Shown: piece after piece, positions 9,225 through 16,920 of the stretch
Numbering within the stretch: the first letter of the stretch is position 1
Layout: the number at the start of each line of letters is the position of its first letter
Assembly: GCA_964469165.1 (NCBI GenBank)
Contig: CAYXXZ010000022.1
Location: 1-36,403, forward strand
Length of the DNA: 36,403 bases
From: CAYXXZ01 sp964469165
Lineage (GTDB): Bacteria; Pseudomonadota; Gammaproteobacteria; Pseudomonadales; Porticoccaceae
Reading direction: 5' to 3'
Notes under the pieces: model-generated
Seen by the model: the letters and a program-made list of their open reading frames with translations, nothing else
Databases searched by the model: none
What the model was told of the DNA's origin: nothing
Translations under genes and position numbers: made by a program

Positions 9225-9688
9225 AAACCCTGGTTGCCGTTGTCGCGGTGCTCATCGTATTGGTGCTGGCGAGCTACGCCGCCTGGCTGCTGTACCGGCT
9301 GTGGAAACTGGGCAGGGCAACGCGTCGCGTCACCGCCGCATCCCCGTCACAAGCGAAGGGCGTGAGCCAGGTGGGGGCGGGCAAGGGTATCTATCTGATC
9401 GCCGATGCGATGCTGGACAACAAGATGACCCATACCGAAGCCTGCCTGCGTATCGCGGCGCTGGCGGGAGGGCTGGAAAATGTCGAAACCTTTCGCCGCG
9501 AGTACGGTGTGCTGTTCCGGGTCGCGGAAGCCACCGGACACATTCCCATTCTCGACGAGTGGCGTGCCCTCAGCCACGAGGAGAAGGCCCGTTACGACCG
9601 CGAGCGCAAGGATATCGAGCAGAAGTACGCCGACGCTGTAGTGGACGCCGCGCAGCGCATCAAGGTGATGCTCTCTGGTGTGCTCTGA
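9221..9688 (+). CDS. DUF2489 domain-containing membrane-anchored protein
   Basis: A 155-residue protein with one N-terminal hydrophobic segment (about 3-26) followed by a soluble, charged domain. It contains IYLIADAMLDNKMTHTEACLRIAAL and ends in an alpha-helical Glu/Lys/Arg-rich stretch. This matches my recall of the DUF2489 family of gammaproteobacterial proteins, whose function is unknown. The ATG overlaps the rmuC stop (ATGA), so it is co-translated with rmuC. That gives a context link to RmuC but no proof of shared function. Confidence 0.8.
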   Translation: MKTLVAVVAVLIVLVLASYAAWLLYRLWKLGRATRRVTAASPSQAKGVSQVGAGKGIYLIADAMLDNKMTHTEACLRIAALAGGLENVETFRREYGVLFRVAEATGHIPILDEWRALSHEEKARYDRERKDIEQKYADAVVDAAQRIKVMLSGVL

Positions 9689-9773
9689 GCGTCGCGCTGT
9701 TTTTCGGGGGGAGTACGCCGCCACGCGGGCGATCGCTGCGCGGCGGTTGCCAGTTACAGTATCAGCCGATTTC

Positions 9774-9782
9774 TGGTATAAA
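9774..9782 (+). promoter_or_regulatory. Extended -10 promoter candidate for the mltD gene
   Basis: TGGTATAAA has the form TG-N-TATAAA of an extended -10 element, 38 bp upstream of the mltD ATG. No good -35 sits at the usual 17-bp distance, which extended -10 promoters can tolerate. Confidence 0.4.
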
Positions 9783-9819
9783 CACAGCACACACTGGATA
9801 ACCTAGATAACTGACCGGC

Positions 9820-11499
9820 ATGCGCGCGTATCTCATCCTGTTGCTGACGTTGCTGTCGACCTGTGTTTACGGCAACAACTTTCCCACTCCTGCGAGTCTG
9901 GAGCCCGCTGTGCGCTTCTGGACCCGCGTCTATACCGACGTCACCACCCACCAGGGCTATGTGCACGATGCGGTGGATCTGGCGGTGATCTACGAAACCC
10001 TGTCGCTGCCGCCGCACGCCAGCCAGGCCGAGAGGAAAAGAATTGTCGACAGCCACAAGCACGACGTCGAGCGGGCGCTCGCCAGTCTTGCCGCCGGCAA
10101 GCGATCCGGCCTCAGCGCGGTGGAGGCGCGGGTGCTTGCGGCCTGGCCCAAGGGTACGTCGTCCGCGCGCTTGCGCGAAGCGGCGGGCAATGTGCGCTTT
10201 CAGCTCGGTCAATCCGACCGTTTTCGCGAAGGGCTGATCCGCTCCGGCCAATGGCGGCCCCATATCCGCGCTGTGCTGACACAGCACAACCTGCCACAGG
10301 AACTCGAAGTGCTGCCCCATGTGGAATCTTCATTCAATCCCAGCGCGTACTCGAAAGTGGCTGCGGCGGGCATGTGGCAGTTCATGCCGGCGACGGCGCG
10401 CCAGTACATGCGGGTGGACGACATTCTCGACGAGCGCATGGATCCCTATATCGCCACAGAGGGTGCCGCCAGGTTGCTCAAGCACAATTACGCGGCAACC
10501 GGTAGTTGGCCTCTGGCCCTGACCGCGTACAACCATGGCGCCAGCGGCATGCAGCGCGCCGTGAAAACGCTCGGCACCCGCGACATGGGCGTCATCGTTC
10601 ACAACTACAAGGGCCCCGCATTCGGGTTCGCGTCACGAAATTTCTATGCGTCGTTCCTCGCCGCGCTCCATGTGGACCGCAATGCCGCGAAATATTTCGG
10701 CAAGGTCACCATGGCGTCGCCTCTCGATTACGACATCGTTCGTGCGCCCGACTACATCCCGGTCGCCGCGCTGGCGCAGTCCAGCGGCGTCAGCATCGAC
10801 GAGTTGAAAGTCTACAATCCGGCGCTGCGCGAGCGGGTGTGGAATGGCGAAAAGTACATTCCGCGCGGTTATACGGTGCGGATTCCCAAGTCGAATCTCC
10901 GCACGCCCTTGCAGACGATCATCGCGTCGCTGTCGTCGGATCAGCGCTTCAGCCACCAGAAGTCCGATGTGGTGCACAGGATTGCCCGTGGTGAATCCCT
11001 GTCGACCATCGCGGGGCGCTACAACACTTCGGTCGCCACACTGATGGCGCTCAACGGCCTGAGCAACGCCAACCGCATCAGAGCGGGGCAGAACCTGCGC
11101 CTGCCCGGCAATGCCCAGACGGCAGCGCTTGCCGCGGCCGCATCGACGCGCACGGCGGCGCCGGCAAGCCGCGGCGCGGCGGCCACCTACGTGGTGCGTT
11201 CGGGAGATTCCTTGTGGATCATCGCCCGCAAGTTCGGTGTCTCGCAGCAGCAACTGCTGGCCTGGAACCGGATTGGCAACAAGAACCACATCAGGCCGGG
11301 ACAGACTTTGAAAATTTCCGGCGCGGGGGGCAACGCCATGGCCGCGACCAACAGGCACTACGTGATCCAGCCGGGCGACTCGCTGTGGAGCATTGCGCGC
11401 CGATTCAACCTGTCCCAGCAGGACATTCTGGCATGGAACAACCTCCAGAAAGGTCAGGTCATCAAGCCGGGGCAGACATTGCGGCTCGCATCGAATTAG
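9820..11499 (+). CDS. mltD: Membrane-bound lytic murein transglycosylase D type, with three LysM domains
   Basis: A periplasmic enzyme that cleaves the MurNAc-GlcNAc bond of peptidoglycan to form 1,6-anhydro products. It has 559 residues and begins with a signal peptide (MRAYLILLLTLLSTCVYG). A cysteine is present there, but its -1 residue is Thr, so the lipobox is poor. The SLT domain starts near 160 with LEVLPHVESSFNP, placing the catalytic Glu at 169, followed by AAGMWQFMPATA and LTAYNHG. LysM repeats lie at about 385-429, 456-500 and 513-556; the last two have the canonical GDSLWxIARxF motif. E. coli MltD has two LysM domains, so the third is a modest extension. The ATG at 9820 has only a weak ribosome-binding site. 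Confidence 0.93.
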   Translation: MRAYLILLLTLLSTCVYGNNFPTPASLEPAVRFWTRVYTDVTTHQGYVHDAVDLAVIYETLSLPPHASQAERKRIVDSHKHDVERALASLAAGKRSGLSAVEARVLAAWPKGTSSARLREAAGNVRFQLGQSDRFREGLIRSGQWRPHIRAVLTQHNLPQELEVLPHVESSFNPSAYSKVAAAGMWQFMPATARQYMRVDDILDERMDPYIATEGAARLLKHNYAATGSWPLALTAYNHGASGMQRAVKTLGTRDMGVIVHNYKGPAFGFASRNFYASFLAALHVDRNAAKYFGKVTMASPLDYDIVRAPDYIPVAALAQSSGVSIDELKVYNPALRERVWNGEKYIPRGYTVRIPKSNLRTPLQTIIASLSSDQRFSHQKSDVVHRIARGESLSTIAGRYNTSVATLMALNGLSNANRIRAGQNLRLPGNAQTAALAAAASTRTAAPASRGAAATYVVRSGDSLWIIARKFGVSQQQLLAWNRIGNKNHIRPGQTLKISGAGGNAMAATNRHYVIQPGDSLWSIARRFNLSQQDILAWNNLQKGQVIKPGQTLRLASN

Positions 11500-11515
11500 C
11501 CCCGGGGGGGGGCTT

Positions 11516-11625
11516 GTGGGAGCCTGCCTGTAGGAGCTTGCCTGCAAGCGACCCCATGCAGGGCGGCCCCATGGCCGATATCGCTCGGTTCGCGTCGTTC
11601 TGGTCGCTTGCGGGCAGGCTCCACA
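11516..11625. repeat. REPIN 2 with an extra truncated REP head
   Basis: A full REP (11529-11553, head TGTAGGAG) faces an inverted, slightly diverged copy (11601-11625, reading CTCCACA at its end) across about 47 nt. A truncated extra head, GTGGGAGCCTGCC, precedes it at 11516-11528, so one REP has been inserted into or duplicated beside another. It starts 17 nt after the mltD stop and ends about 70 nt before the next start. Confidence 0.8.
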
Positions 11626-11694
11626 TCGAAAAGCAAACGGGGAAACATCGAGGCCCGGCAGAGTCCAACAGGTCATCCACCTCAGGAGGCGAAC

Positions 11695-12312
11695 ATGAGC
11701 CCACCACCCGATTCTGACGGCGCGCTCCCCGACGGCATCGAATACCTCGATCCCCAGGCCCAGCCGGGTGCGCCACCCAGGCCCTACAAAGCGCGCCTGC
11801 AGCCCGATAAGAAGCCGCCGGTGATCGGTCTTCTATCAAATCTTTTTGCGGATGCCAGCGCGTTTCTGAACGACCTCAGAGAACCGTTGGCGGCGCTTCT
11901 TCCCGGCGCCACGTTTCGCTTTTACGACAAGGGCACGGTGCAGCGCATGTCTTTTCCGGTGGCGGACGAGGTGTGCAAGGACATCATGGCGCAGTGCGAT
12001 GCCGTCGTGTGCGCCTACGGCCATTGCGGCAGTTGCACCAGCGGCACGACCCAGGACGCCCTGGCATTCGCCGCGGCGGATTTCCCCACCCTTGCCCTCG
12101 TCACGGAAAAGTTTCGCGATGAAGCTTTCTTTCTCGCCCGCGCCGGGGGCTTTCCCGAATTGCCTTTCGTATTCTTGCCGCATCCGGTGGCAGGAAAAAC
12201 CGCGCAATACCATCGGGCCCTGGCGGAAATCATCGCCCCGGCGGTGGTGGCCGCTCTCGTCGAAGGACGGGTGTCCGACATGGCGGCGCACAGGCCCGAG
12301 GAGCTTCACTGA
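11695..12312 (+). CDS. UGSC-family-like protein, cysteine form (CGSC motif)
   Basis: A 205-residue cytoplasmic protein. The start at 11695 is fixed by AGGAGG 6 nt upstream. The key motif is YGHCGSCTSGTTQD, with Cys111-Gly-Ser-Cys114. The UGSC family is named for Sec-Gly-Ser-Cys in its selenoprotein members, and here the first position is an ordinary TGC cysteine. The spacing is a CxxC, compatible with thiol redox chemistry. The fold around it, VIGLLSNLFADAS then a small alpha/beta domain with FRFYDKG and FPTLALVTEKFRDEA, looks like a flavodoxin- or racemase-like alpha/beta layer. That resemblance is my inference only. It overlaps the next gene by one base (TGATG), so the two form an operon. 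No biochemical function is established that I can name. Confidence 0.65.
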   Translation: MSPPPDSDGALPDGIEYLDPQAQPGAPPRPYKARLQPDKKPPVIGLLSNLFADASAFLNDLREPLAALLPGATFRFYDKGTVQRMSFPVADEVCKDIMAQCDAVVCAYGHCGSCTSGTTQDALAFAAADFPTLALVTEKFRDEAFFLARAGGFPELPFVFLPHPVAGKTAQYHRALAEIIAPAVVAALVEGRVSDMAAHRPEELH

Positions 12313-13406
12313 TGGCGGGACAGAAATCCCCGGTGCTGCGCGCGAAGGACGAACAGGCCGCCGCGCAAGCCCTGGCCGCGGCGGGTAAAACGGATGGCTT
12401 GCCGGTGGTGGTGCCAACTCCGCAGCGGGTGGAGGAGATGCTGCTCCACGCCCCCAATCTGCCGCCCCAGGCGGTGCTGGGCAGCCTGCTGCCAGCGGGG
12501 GGTGAGCTGACGGTCGAGAAAGCCGCCATCAATGCCGTCATGGCGGGCTGCCCTGTGGAAACTTTCCCCTGGGTCATCGCGGCCTGCGAGGCCATCTGCG
12601 ATCCCCGTTTCGACCTGGGGCCACTGCAGAGCACCACCCACTGCGTGACGCCGCTGGTGATCGTCAACGGTCCCTCGCGCTACCACTACGGGTTTACCTC
12701 CGGCGTCCAGGCCCTGGGGCCGGGACAGCGCGCCAACGCCACGCTGGGGCGGACGTTGCGTCTGATCATGCTCAATGTGGGGGGCGGCGCACCGGGCGTC
12801 GGCGATATGGCAACCCTCGGCTCGCCAGCCAAATTCACCTGCTGCCTGGCGGAAGCGGAGGAAGAGAACCCCTACGATCCGCTGCACGTAGCGCTGGGAT
12901 TCGATGCCGCCGATGACGTGGTGACCGTCATCGGCGTGGAAGGGCCACATTCGCTGATCTTCACTCTCGAAGATTTCGAGGGCAATGAGGAAGCGTTGCT
13001 GCGCACGCTCGGCGCGGGCATTGCCAACCCGGCTTCCAACAATATCTATTTCGGCAATTCCGCGGTGGTGGCCATGCTCAATCCGTTCCATATGCGCATT
13101 CTCAGCCGCAAGGGGCTGTCGTATCGGGACATTCAGCAGCGCCTTTACAACTACGCCAGTGTTGAGCGCAAGGTGTTCGAGAGTATCGTTGGCCTGCAGA
13201 ATGCCAATATGTCGCCGCAAACAGGCGAACGCTTGCATGCGGTGCGGCGGCCCGAGGACTTCCTCTTGCTGGTGGCTGGCCAGGAGGGCGGTGCGTACTC
13301 CGTCTATTTCCCGTCCTGGGGCGGAGGCGTGGCGGGGCAGCACCCGGTCAGCAAGAAGGTGCGCCTCGACGACGGCTGCGAGATTCCGGCCAGCATTCGC
13401 CGCTAG
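12312..13406 (+). CDS. Unrecognised conserved protein, partner of the CGSC protein
   Basis: A 364-residue soluble protein that I do not recognise as a named enzyme. It is translationally coupled to the upstream CGSC protein (shared A of TGATG). It has a glycine-rich central stretch (LNVGGGAPGVGDMATLG) and several cysteines at 80, 92, 96, 111 and the adjacent pair 177-178 (KFTCC), some in conserved-looking contexts such as MAGCPVETFP and STTHCVTP. The sequence THCVTPLVIVNGPSRYHYG suggests a substrate or cofactor pocket. There is no signal peptide or membrane segment. Codon use looks native and the reading frame is intact. A joint redox or thiol-dependent reaction with the CGSC protein is an inference from coupling and cysteine content. 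Confidence 0.6.
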   Translation: MAGQKSPVLRAKDEQAAAQALAAAGKTDGLPVVVPTPQRVEEMLLHAPNLPPQAVLGSLLPAGGELTVEKAAINAVMAGCPVETFPWVIAACEAICDPRFDLGPLQSTTHCVTPLVIVNGPSRYHYGFTSGVQALGPGQRANATLGRTLRLIMLNVGGGAPGVGDMATLGSPAKFTCCLAEAEEENPYDPLHVALGFDAADDVVTVIGVEGPHSLIFTLEDFEGNEEALLRTLGAGIANPASNNIYFGNSAVVAMLNPFHMRILSRKGLSYRDIQQRLYNYASVERKVFESIVGLQNANMSPQTGERLHAVRRPEDFLLLVAGQEGGAYSVYFPSWGGGVAGQHPVSKKVRLDDGCEIPASIRR

Positions 13407-13450
13407 CCTGTAACGGTTTTGTTCACCTCTGGGTGTCAACGTCTGTGCGC

Positions 13451-13456
13451 TATAAT
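13451..13456 (+). promoter_or_regulatory. -10 element (TATAAT) for the glycine-zipper protein gene
   Basis: A perfect TATAAT lies 45 bp upstream of the ATG in the gap after the preceding operon. The -35 region is poor, so activation or another sigma factor may be involved. Confidence 0.5.
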
Positions 13457-13501
13457 CGTTAACTGAACGAGAACTGGCTTCCTGTATCGAAGGAGAAAAG
13501 T

Positions 13502-14053
13502 ATGAACAAGTCGACAGTAACAGGCATCGTCATTGGTGTCGTGATAGCCACCGGTGGTGCGGTGATCGCCAACTACACCCTGAGAGACGACCAGGAACTG
13601 CCGTGGCAGACGGATGAGCCCGCGTATGCCGAGGTGCTCTCGGTCAAGCCCGTCAAGGAAGCCGTCAAGACGCCACGCGAGGTGTGTGAGCAGGTGGCCG
13701 TGACCGAGAAGGCGCCCGTCAAGGATGAGCATCAAATAGCCGGGACCGTTGCCGGTGCCGTGCTTGGCGGTGTGCTGGGCAACCAGGTAGGCGGTGGCAC
13801 GGGCAAGAAAGTGGCCACCGTTGCCGGTGCCGCGGCGGGTGGTTACGCGGGCAAGAAAGTTCAGGAAAACATGCAGGACAAGAACACTACTACCAGCTAC
13901 GAAACCCGCTGCCGGACCGTTTACGACTCGCACGATGAGATCAAGGGCTACGATGTTGCCTACAAGCTGGGTGATTCCGAGGGCACCGTGCGCATGGCGC
14001 AGGATCCCGGTACGAGGATCCCCGTGGAGAATGGCCTGCTCGTCACGGACTGA
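13502..14053 (+). CDS. Glycine zipper 2TM domain-containing envelope protein
   Basis: A 183-residue protein with an N-terminal hydrophobic anchor (about 7-24) and a glycine zipper at about 79-119 (AGTVAGAVLGGVLGNQVGGG and AGAAAGGYAGKK). It belongs to the group of Rickettsia 17-kDa surface antigen and SlyB-like proteins. The zipper is built from two similar halves: the bases ACCGTTGCCGGTGCCG occur in both. Two cysteines (62 and about 136) flank the zipper and may form a disulfide if the domain is periplasmic. Start support is strong: AGGAG lies 7 nt upstream. These proteins are generally envelope-associated, and the precise role here is unknown. Confidence 0.85.
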   Translation: MNKSTVTGIVIGVVIATGGAVIANYTLRDDQELPWQTDEPAYAEVLSVKPVKEAVKTPREVCEQVAVTEKAPVKDEHQIAGTVAGAVLGGVLGNQVGGGTGKKVATVAGAAAGGYAGKKVQENMQDKNTTTSYETRCRTVYDSHDEIKGYDVAYKLGDSEGTVRMAQDPGTRIPVENGLLVTD

Positions 14054-14066
14054 ATGGCTTCACGTT

Positions 14067-14117
14067 AGGGCCTGCTGACAGGCCCTGGATACTGAGCCGG
14101 CAATATGCCGGCTCAGT
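14067..14117 (+). terminator. Two tandem hairpins after the glycine-zipper gene
   Basis: AGGGCCTG-CTGA-CAGGCCCT (14067-14086) is an 8-bp stem with a 4-nt loop. Immediately after it, an 11-bp perfect stem ACTGAGCCGGC / GCCGGCTCAGT closes on the 5-nt loop AATAT (14091-14117). Neither is followed by a T-run, so this may be a transcript-end stabiliser or a Rho-type boundary more than a textbook intrinsic terminator. It separates the glycine-zipper gene from pncC. Confidence 0.55.
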
Positions 14118-14154
14118 CGTATCTGGCACACGAAGCAGCGGCGGTGAACAGCTC

Positions 14155-14649
14155 ATGACAACGAATACGACTTTCGATCTTGCAGCAGAGCTGGGTGTAC
14201 AGCTGAAACAGCGCGGCTGGCAGGTGACCTGTGCGGAATCCTGCACCGGCGGCGGCGTCGCTGCGGCGATCACGGACATTCCCGGCAGTTCCGCATGGTT
14301 TGGTGCGGGGTTTGTCACCTACGCCAATGCTCATAAAATGCGGGTGCTCGGCGTCAGCGAGGACAGTCTCGCGCGCGTCGGCGCCGTCAGTGAGGAGGTG
14401 GTCCGGGAAATGGCGGCGGGCGCGTTGCGGGAGGCGGGGGCCGACCTCGCGGTGGCGGTCAGTGGTATTGCCGGCCCGGACGGTGGAACAGCCGAAAAGC
14501 CGGTGGGTACTGTATGGTTTGCCTGGGCGACCCGACAAGGCATTGCGGCCCGTTGCCATCTGCTGGCGGGTGATCGCAAGGCTGTGCGCGAACAGGCGGT
14601 GGCGGTTGCCCTGCGTGGGCTGATCGAAGCCGTAAAAGATACTGTATAG
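14155..14649 (+). CDS. pncC: Nicotinamide-nucleotide amidohydrolase (CinA C-terminal domain family)
   Basis: Deamidates nicotinamide mononucleotide to nicotinate mononucleotide in NAD recycling (function known for the stand-alone CinA-C/PncC family). It has 164 residues, the usual size of the single-domain form. AESCTGG is near the N-terminus, and VTYANAHKMRVLGV and AVSGIAGPDGGTAEKPVGTVW are the family signatures. It lies directly upstream of recA, as in E. coli and Pseudomonas. Its stop codon lies inside the LexA box of recA. Confidence 0.94.
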   Translation: MTTNTTFDLAAELGVQLKQRGWQVTCAESCTGGGVAAAITDIPGSSAWFGAGFVTYANAHKMRVLGVSEDSLARVGAVSEEVVREMAAGALREAGADLAVAVSGIAGPDGGTAEKPVGTVWFAWATRQGIAARCHLLAGDRKAVREQAVAVALRGLIEAVKDTV

Positions 14650-14657
14650 GTATACAG
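14642..14657 (+). promoter_or_regulatory. LexA (SOS) box of recA
   Basis: CTGTATAGGTATACAG matches the enterobacterial/pseudomonad LexA operator CTG-N10-CAG, with near-perfect dyad symmetry (one central GG in place of the alternating AT). It begins within the last codons of pncC and overlaps the recA -35 region, so LexA binding should block recA transcription until DNA damage. Confidence 0.92.
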
Positions 14658-14679
14658 TATTCTGTTTTTCGGTTATGCT
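14651..14679 (+). promoter_or_regulatory. recA promoter
   Basis: TATACA (-35, 14651-14656) and TATGCT (-10, 14674-14679) are separated by 17 bp. The -35 lies inside the LexA box. The recA ATG follows 64 bp later. Confidence 0.55.
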
Positions 14680-14743
14680 GGCGTCGTTCGCACACGCATG
14701 ACTTGGCGAAAGAACACATTTCTACAGGTGAGAGGAAGCAACG

Positions 14744-15772
14744 ATGGATGCCAACAAAGAAAAAGCATTGCAGGCCGCGCTCGGCCAGATTGAGCGCCAG
14801 TTCGGTAAAGGTACGGTCATGCGTATGGGTGATCGCGAGCAGACCGCCATTCCAAGCATTTCCACGGGCTCTCTCGGGCTCGACGTGGCGCTCGGCATCG
14901 GCGGCCTGCCCAAGGGACGCATCGTGGAAATCTACGGACCCGAATCCTCGGGCAAGACGACACTGACATTGTCGGTGATCGCCGAGGCCCAGAAACAGGG
15001 TGGTACCTGCGCGTTCATCGATGCGGAACACGCGCTCGACCCCCAATACGCAGAAAAGCTCGGCGTGCGCGTCGATGATCTGCTGATCTCTCAGCCCGAT
15101 ACCGGCGAGCAGGCCCTGGAAGTGGCCGACATGCTGGTGCGCTCCGGTGCGGTGGACGTGCTGGTGGTCGACTCGGTAGCGGCCCTGACGCCCAAGGCGG
15201 AGATCGAGGGCGACATGGGCGACATGCACGTGGGGCTGCAGGCGCGCCTGATGTCCCAGGCATTGCGCAAGCTCACCGGGAACATCAAAACCGCCAATTG
15301 CCTGGTGATTTTCATCAACCAGATCCGTATGAAGATCGGCGTGATGTTCGGCAACCCGGAAACCACCACGGGTGGTAACGCACTCAAGTTCTACTCCTCC
15401 GTGCGCCTCGATATTCGCCGCACCGGTGCGGTGAAGGAGGGCGACGAGGTGACCGGTAGCGAAACCAGGGTCAAGGTGGTGAAGAACAAGGTAGCGCCGC
15501 CGTTCAGACAGTGCGAATTTCAGATTCTCTACGGCCAGGGCATCAACCGTTTGGGTGAAATCATCGATTTTGGTGTCAAACTCGGCATTGTCGACAAGTC
15601 GGGCGCCTGGTATGCCTACAACGGCGACAAGATCGGGCAGGGCAAGAACAATGCCTGTGAGTTCCTGCGTACCAACCCGGAAATCGCCGACGAGCTGGAT
15701 GCCAGAATCCGTCAGGAGCTACTGGGCAAGGATGGTGTGGCTGCGGATAAGGCAGTGGAAGAAACCGTTTGA
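14744..15772 (+). CDS. recA: Recombinase RecA
   Basis: The strand-exchange ATPase and SOS coprotease, 342 residues. Walker A is GPESSGKTT (65-73). Other signatures are FIDAEHALDPQYAEKLGV, LVVDSVAALTPKAEIEGDMG and the L2/DNA-binding region NQIRMKIGVMFGNPETTTGG. The C-terminus is acidic and short. AGAGGAAG precedes the ATG at a suitable distance. It is regulated by the LexA box upstream. In contrast to the usual recA-recX order, a DUF4126 gene and a 488-bp non-coding stretch intervene before recX. Confidence 0.99.
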   Translation: MDANKEKALQAALGQIERQFGKGTVMRMGDREQTAIPSISTGSLGLDVALGIGGLPKGRIVEIYGPESSGKTTLTLSVIAEAQKQGGTCAFIDAEHALDPQYAEKLGVRVDDLLISQPDTGEQALEVADMLVRSGAVDVLVVDSVAALTPKAEIEGDMGDMHVGLQARLMSQALRKLTGNIKTANCLVIFINQIRMKIGVMFGNPETTTGGNALKFYSSVRLDIRRTGAVKEGDEVTGSETRVKVVKNKVAPPFRQCEFQILYGQGINRLGEIIDFGVKLGIVDKSGAWYAYNGDKIGQGKNNACEFLRTNPEIADELDARIRQELLGKDGVAADKAVEETV

Positions 15773-16260
15773 CAGAACGAGTGGCTCAACGGCGGGCAGC
15801 AGTGCAAGCTGGCCGCCGCGGGTGAGGGTGTTCGTAGGGACAAGACTCACGAGCTGGAAATTTGCTTTACAGCCCGGTCTGAGAGCTTGTTCGCGATCTT
15901 TCGCTGCTTGTGAGTTCCACGTTTCAAGTTGCACGTTTCACGTAGGTGCCTGTGGCGATGGCATCACACTGACCACGCGCGGTGGTACAGATAGCCCCAA
16001 CGGCACGCGGATCACCTCGTTCTTACGTGCAGCGCGCAACCGGGTCGTACAACGTCAGATGCGAGATCGTCAACAGACTCTGAGGTGAAGCGAGCTGCAA
16101 GCCTCAGGCAGGCGCACGGCAGGAACCGAGTTCTGCCAGTGTTCGGCTCAACGTTTACAGCTTATGGCTCAACTACAGCCCTGGCCAAAATTTCCGGCTT
16201 ATGTGTAATCAACGTGCCATTCTCAACAGACGCCTGTTGTACGCCTGAGAGGGAGACGAC
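15773..16260. other. 488-bp non-coding stretch between recA and the DUF4126 gene
   Basis: I see no credible gene here: open frames across it are continuations of shadow frames with no recognisable protein signature. It contains a short repeated motif, ACGTTTCA, twice near 15919-15943 (ACGTTTCAAGTTGC then ACGTTTCACGTA). The flanking words GACTCAC and GTGAGTTC (about 15843 and 15910) could pair. A GAGAGGGAG ribosome-binding site for the next gene lies at its right end. There is no clear intrinsic terminator. It may be decayed sequence or contain an unannotated RNA. Confidence 0.5.
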
Positions 16261-16920
16261 ATGGAAATTCATGAGGTGACCATCGCCGCGCTGGCGTTGA
16301 TTGTGGGAATCGGCTGGGCGAGCGGTATCAGTCTCTATGGGCTCGTGTGCGTGCTTGGCGTTGCGGGTGCCACCGGCGTGCTTGCTTTGCCGGTGGAGCT
16401 GCGAGTATTGCAGAGTCCCATTGTGATCATGGCGGCTGGCTTCATGTATGTCGTCGAGTTTTTTGCCGACAAAACCCCGGGGTTAGACTCGGGCTGGGAC
16501 GCGCTCCACACCTTTGTTCGCATCCCGGCGGGAGCATTTCTGGCCACCCTGGTGGTGGGCGAGGCGTCGCCAGCGATTGAAGTGCTGGCGGCCGCTCTCG
16601 GTGGAACCATGGCAACTGCCAGTCATCTGGTCAAAACCTTTTCCCGTTTGTTGCTCAATGCGTCGCCAGAGCCCTTCAGCAACTGGGGCGCCTCTCTGGG
16701 GGAGGATCTCGCCGTTCTGGGGGCATTGTGGCTGATGTTTGCTCACCCCCTCGTATTTCTCATCGTGATGGTTTCTTTCATCGCCCTGGCCCTGTGGCTG
16801 CTGCCAAAACTTTACCGGGCGCTTCGCCTGGTTTTTGCGCGATTGCAGCGCTGGCTGGACGGCACATCGCCCCCTTCCGCGGCAAAAGGCGCGAACCTTG
16901 CGGGATGCGATTCGCCGTGA
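16261..16920 (+). CDS. DUF4126 family integral membrane protein
   Basis: A 219-residue protein with about five hydrophobic segments: residues about 5-25, 30-45, 52-66, 95-115 and 155-185. The stretch GFMYVVEFFADKTPGLDSGWDALHTFVRIPAGA (positions about 61-93) is typical of DUF4126. The C-terminus is basic and cytoplasmic-looking. The function is unknown. The start has GAGGGAG upstream. Its end overlaps the start of recX, so the two appear co-transcribed. Its placement between recA and recX is unusual. Confidence 0.82.
   Translation: MEIHEVTIAALALIVGIGWASGISLYGLVCVLGVAGATGVLALPVELRVLQSPIVIMAAGFMYVVEFFADKTPGLDSGWDALHTFVRIPAGAFLATLVVGEASPAIEVLAAALGGTMATASHLVKTFSRLLLNASPEPFSNWGASLGEDLAVLGALWLMFAHPLVFLIVMVSFIALALWLLPKLYRALRLVFARLQRWLDGTSPPSAAKGANLAGCDSP

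Noticed and set aside
12025..12036. Selenocysteine codon in the CGSC motif
   Set aside because: Both positions are TGC, so the protein uses cysteine and no in-frame TGA occurs there.
16085..16279. A small gene in the recA-DUF4126 gap
   Set aside because: The 64-codon frame has no ribosome-binding site or family resemblance and runs into the better supported DUF4126 start.
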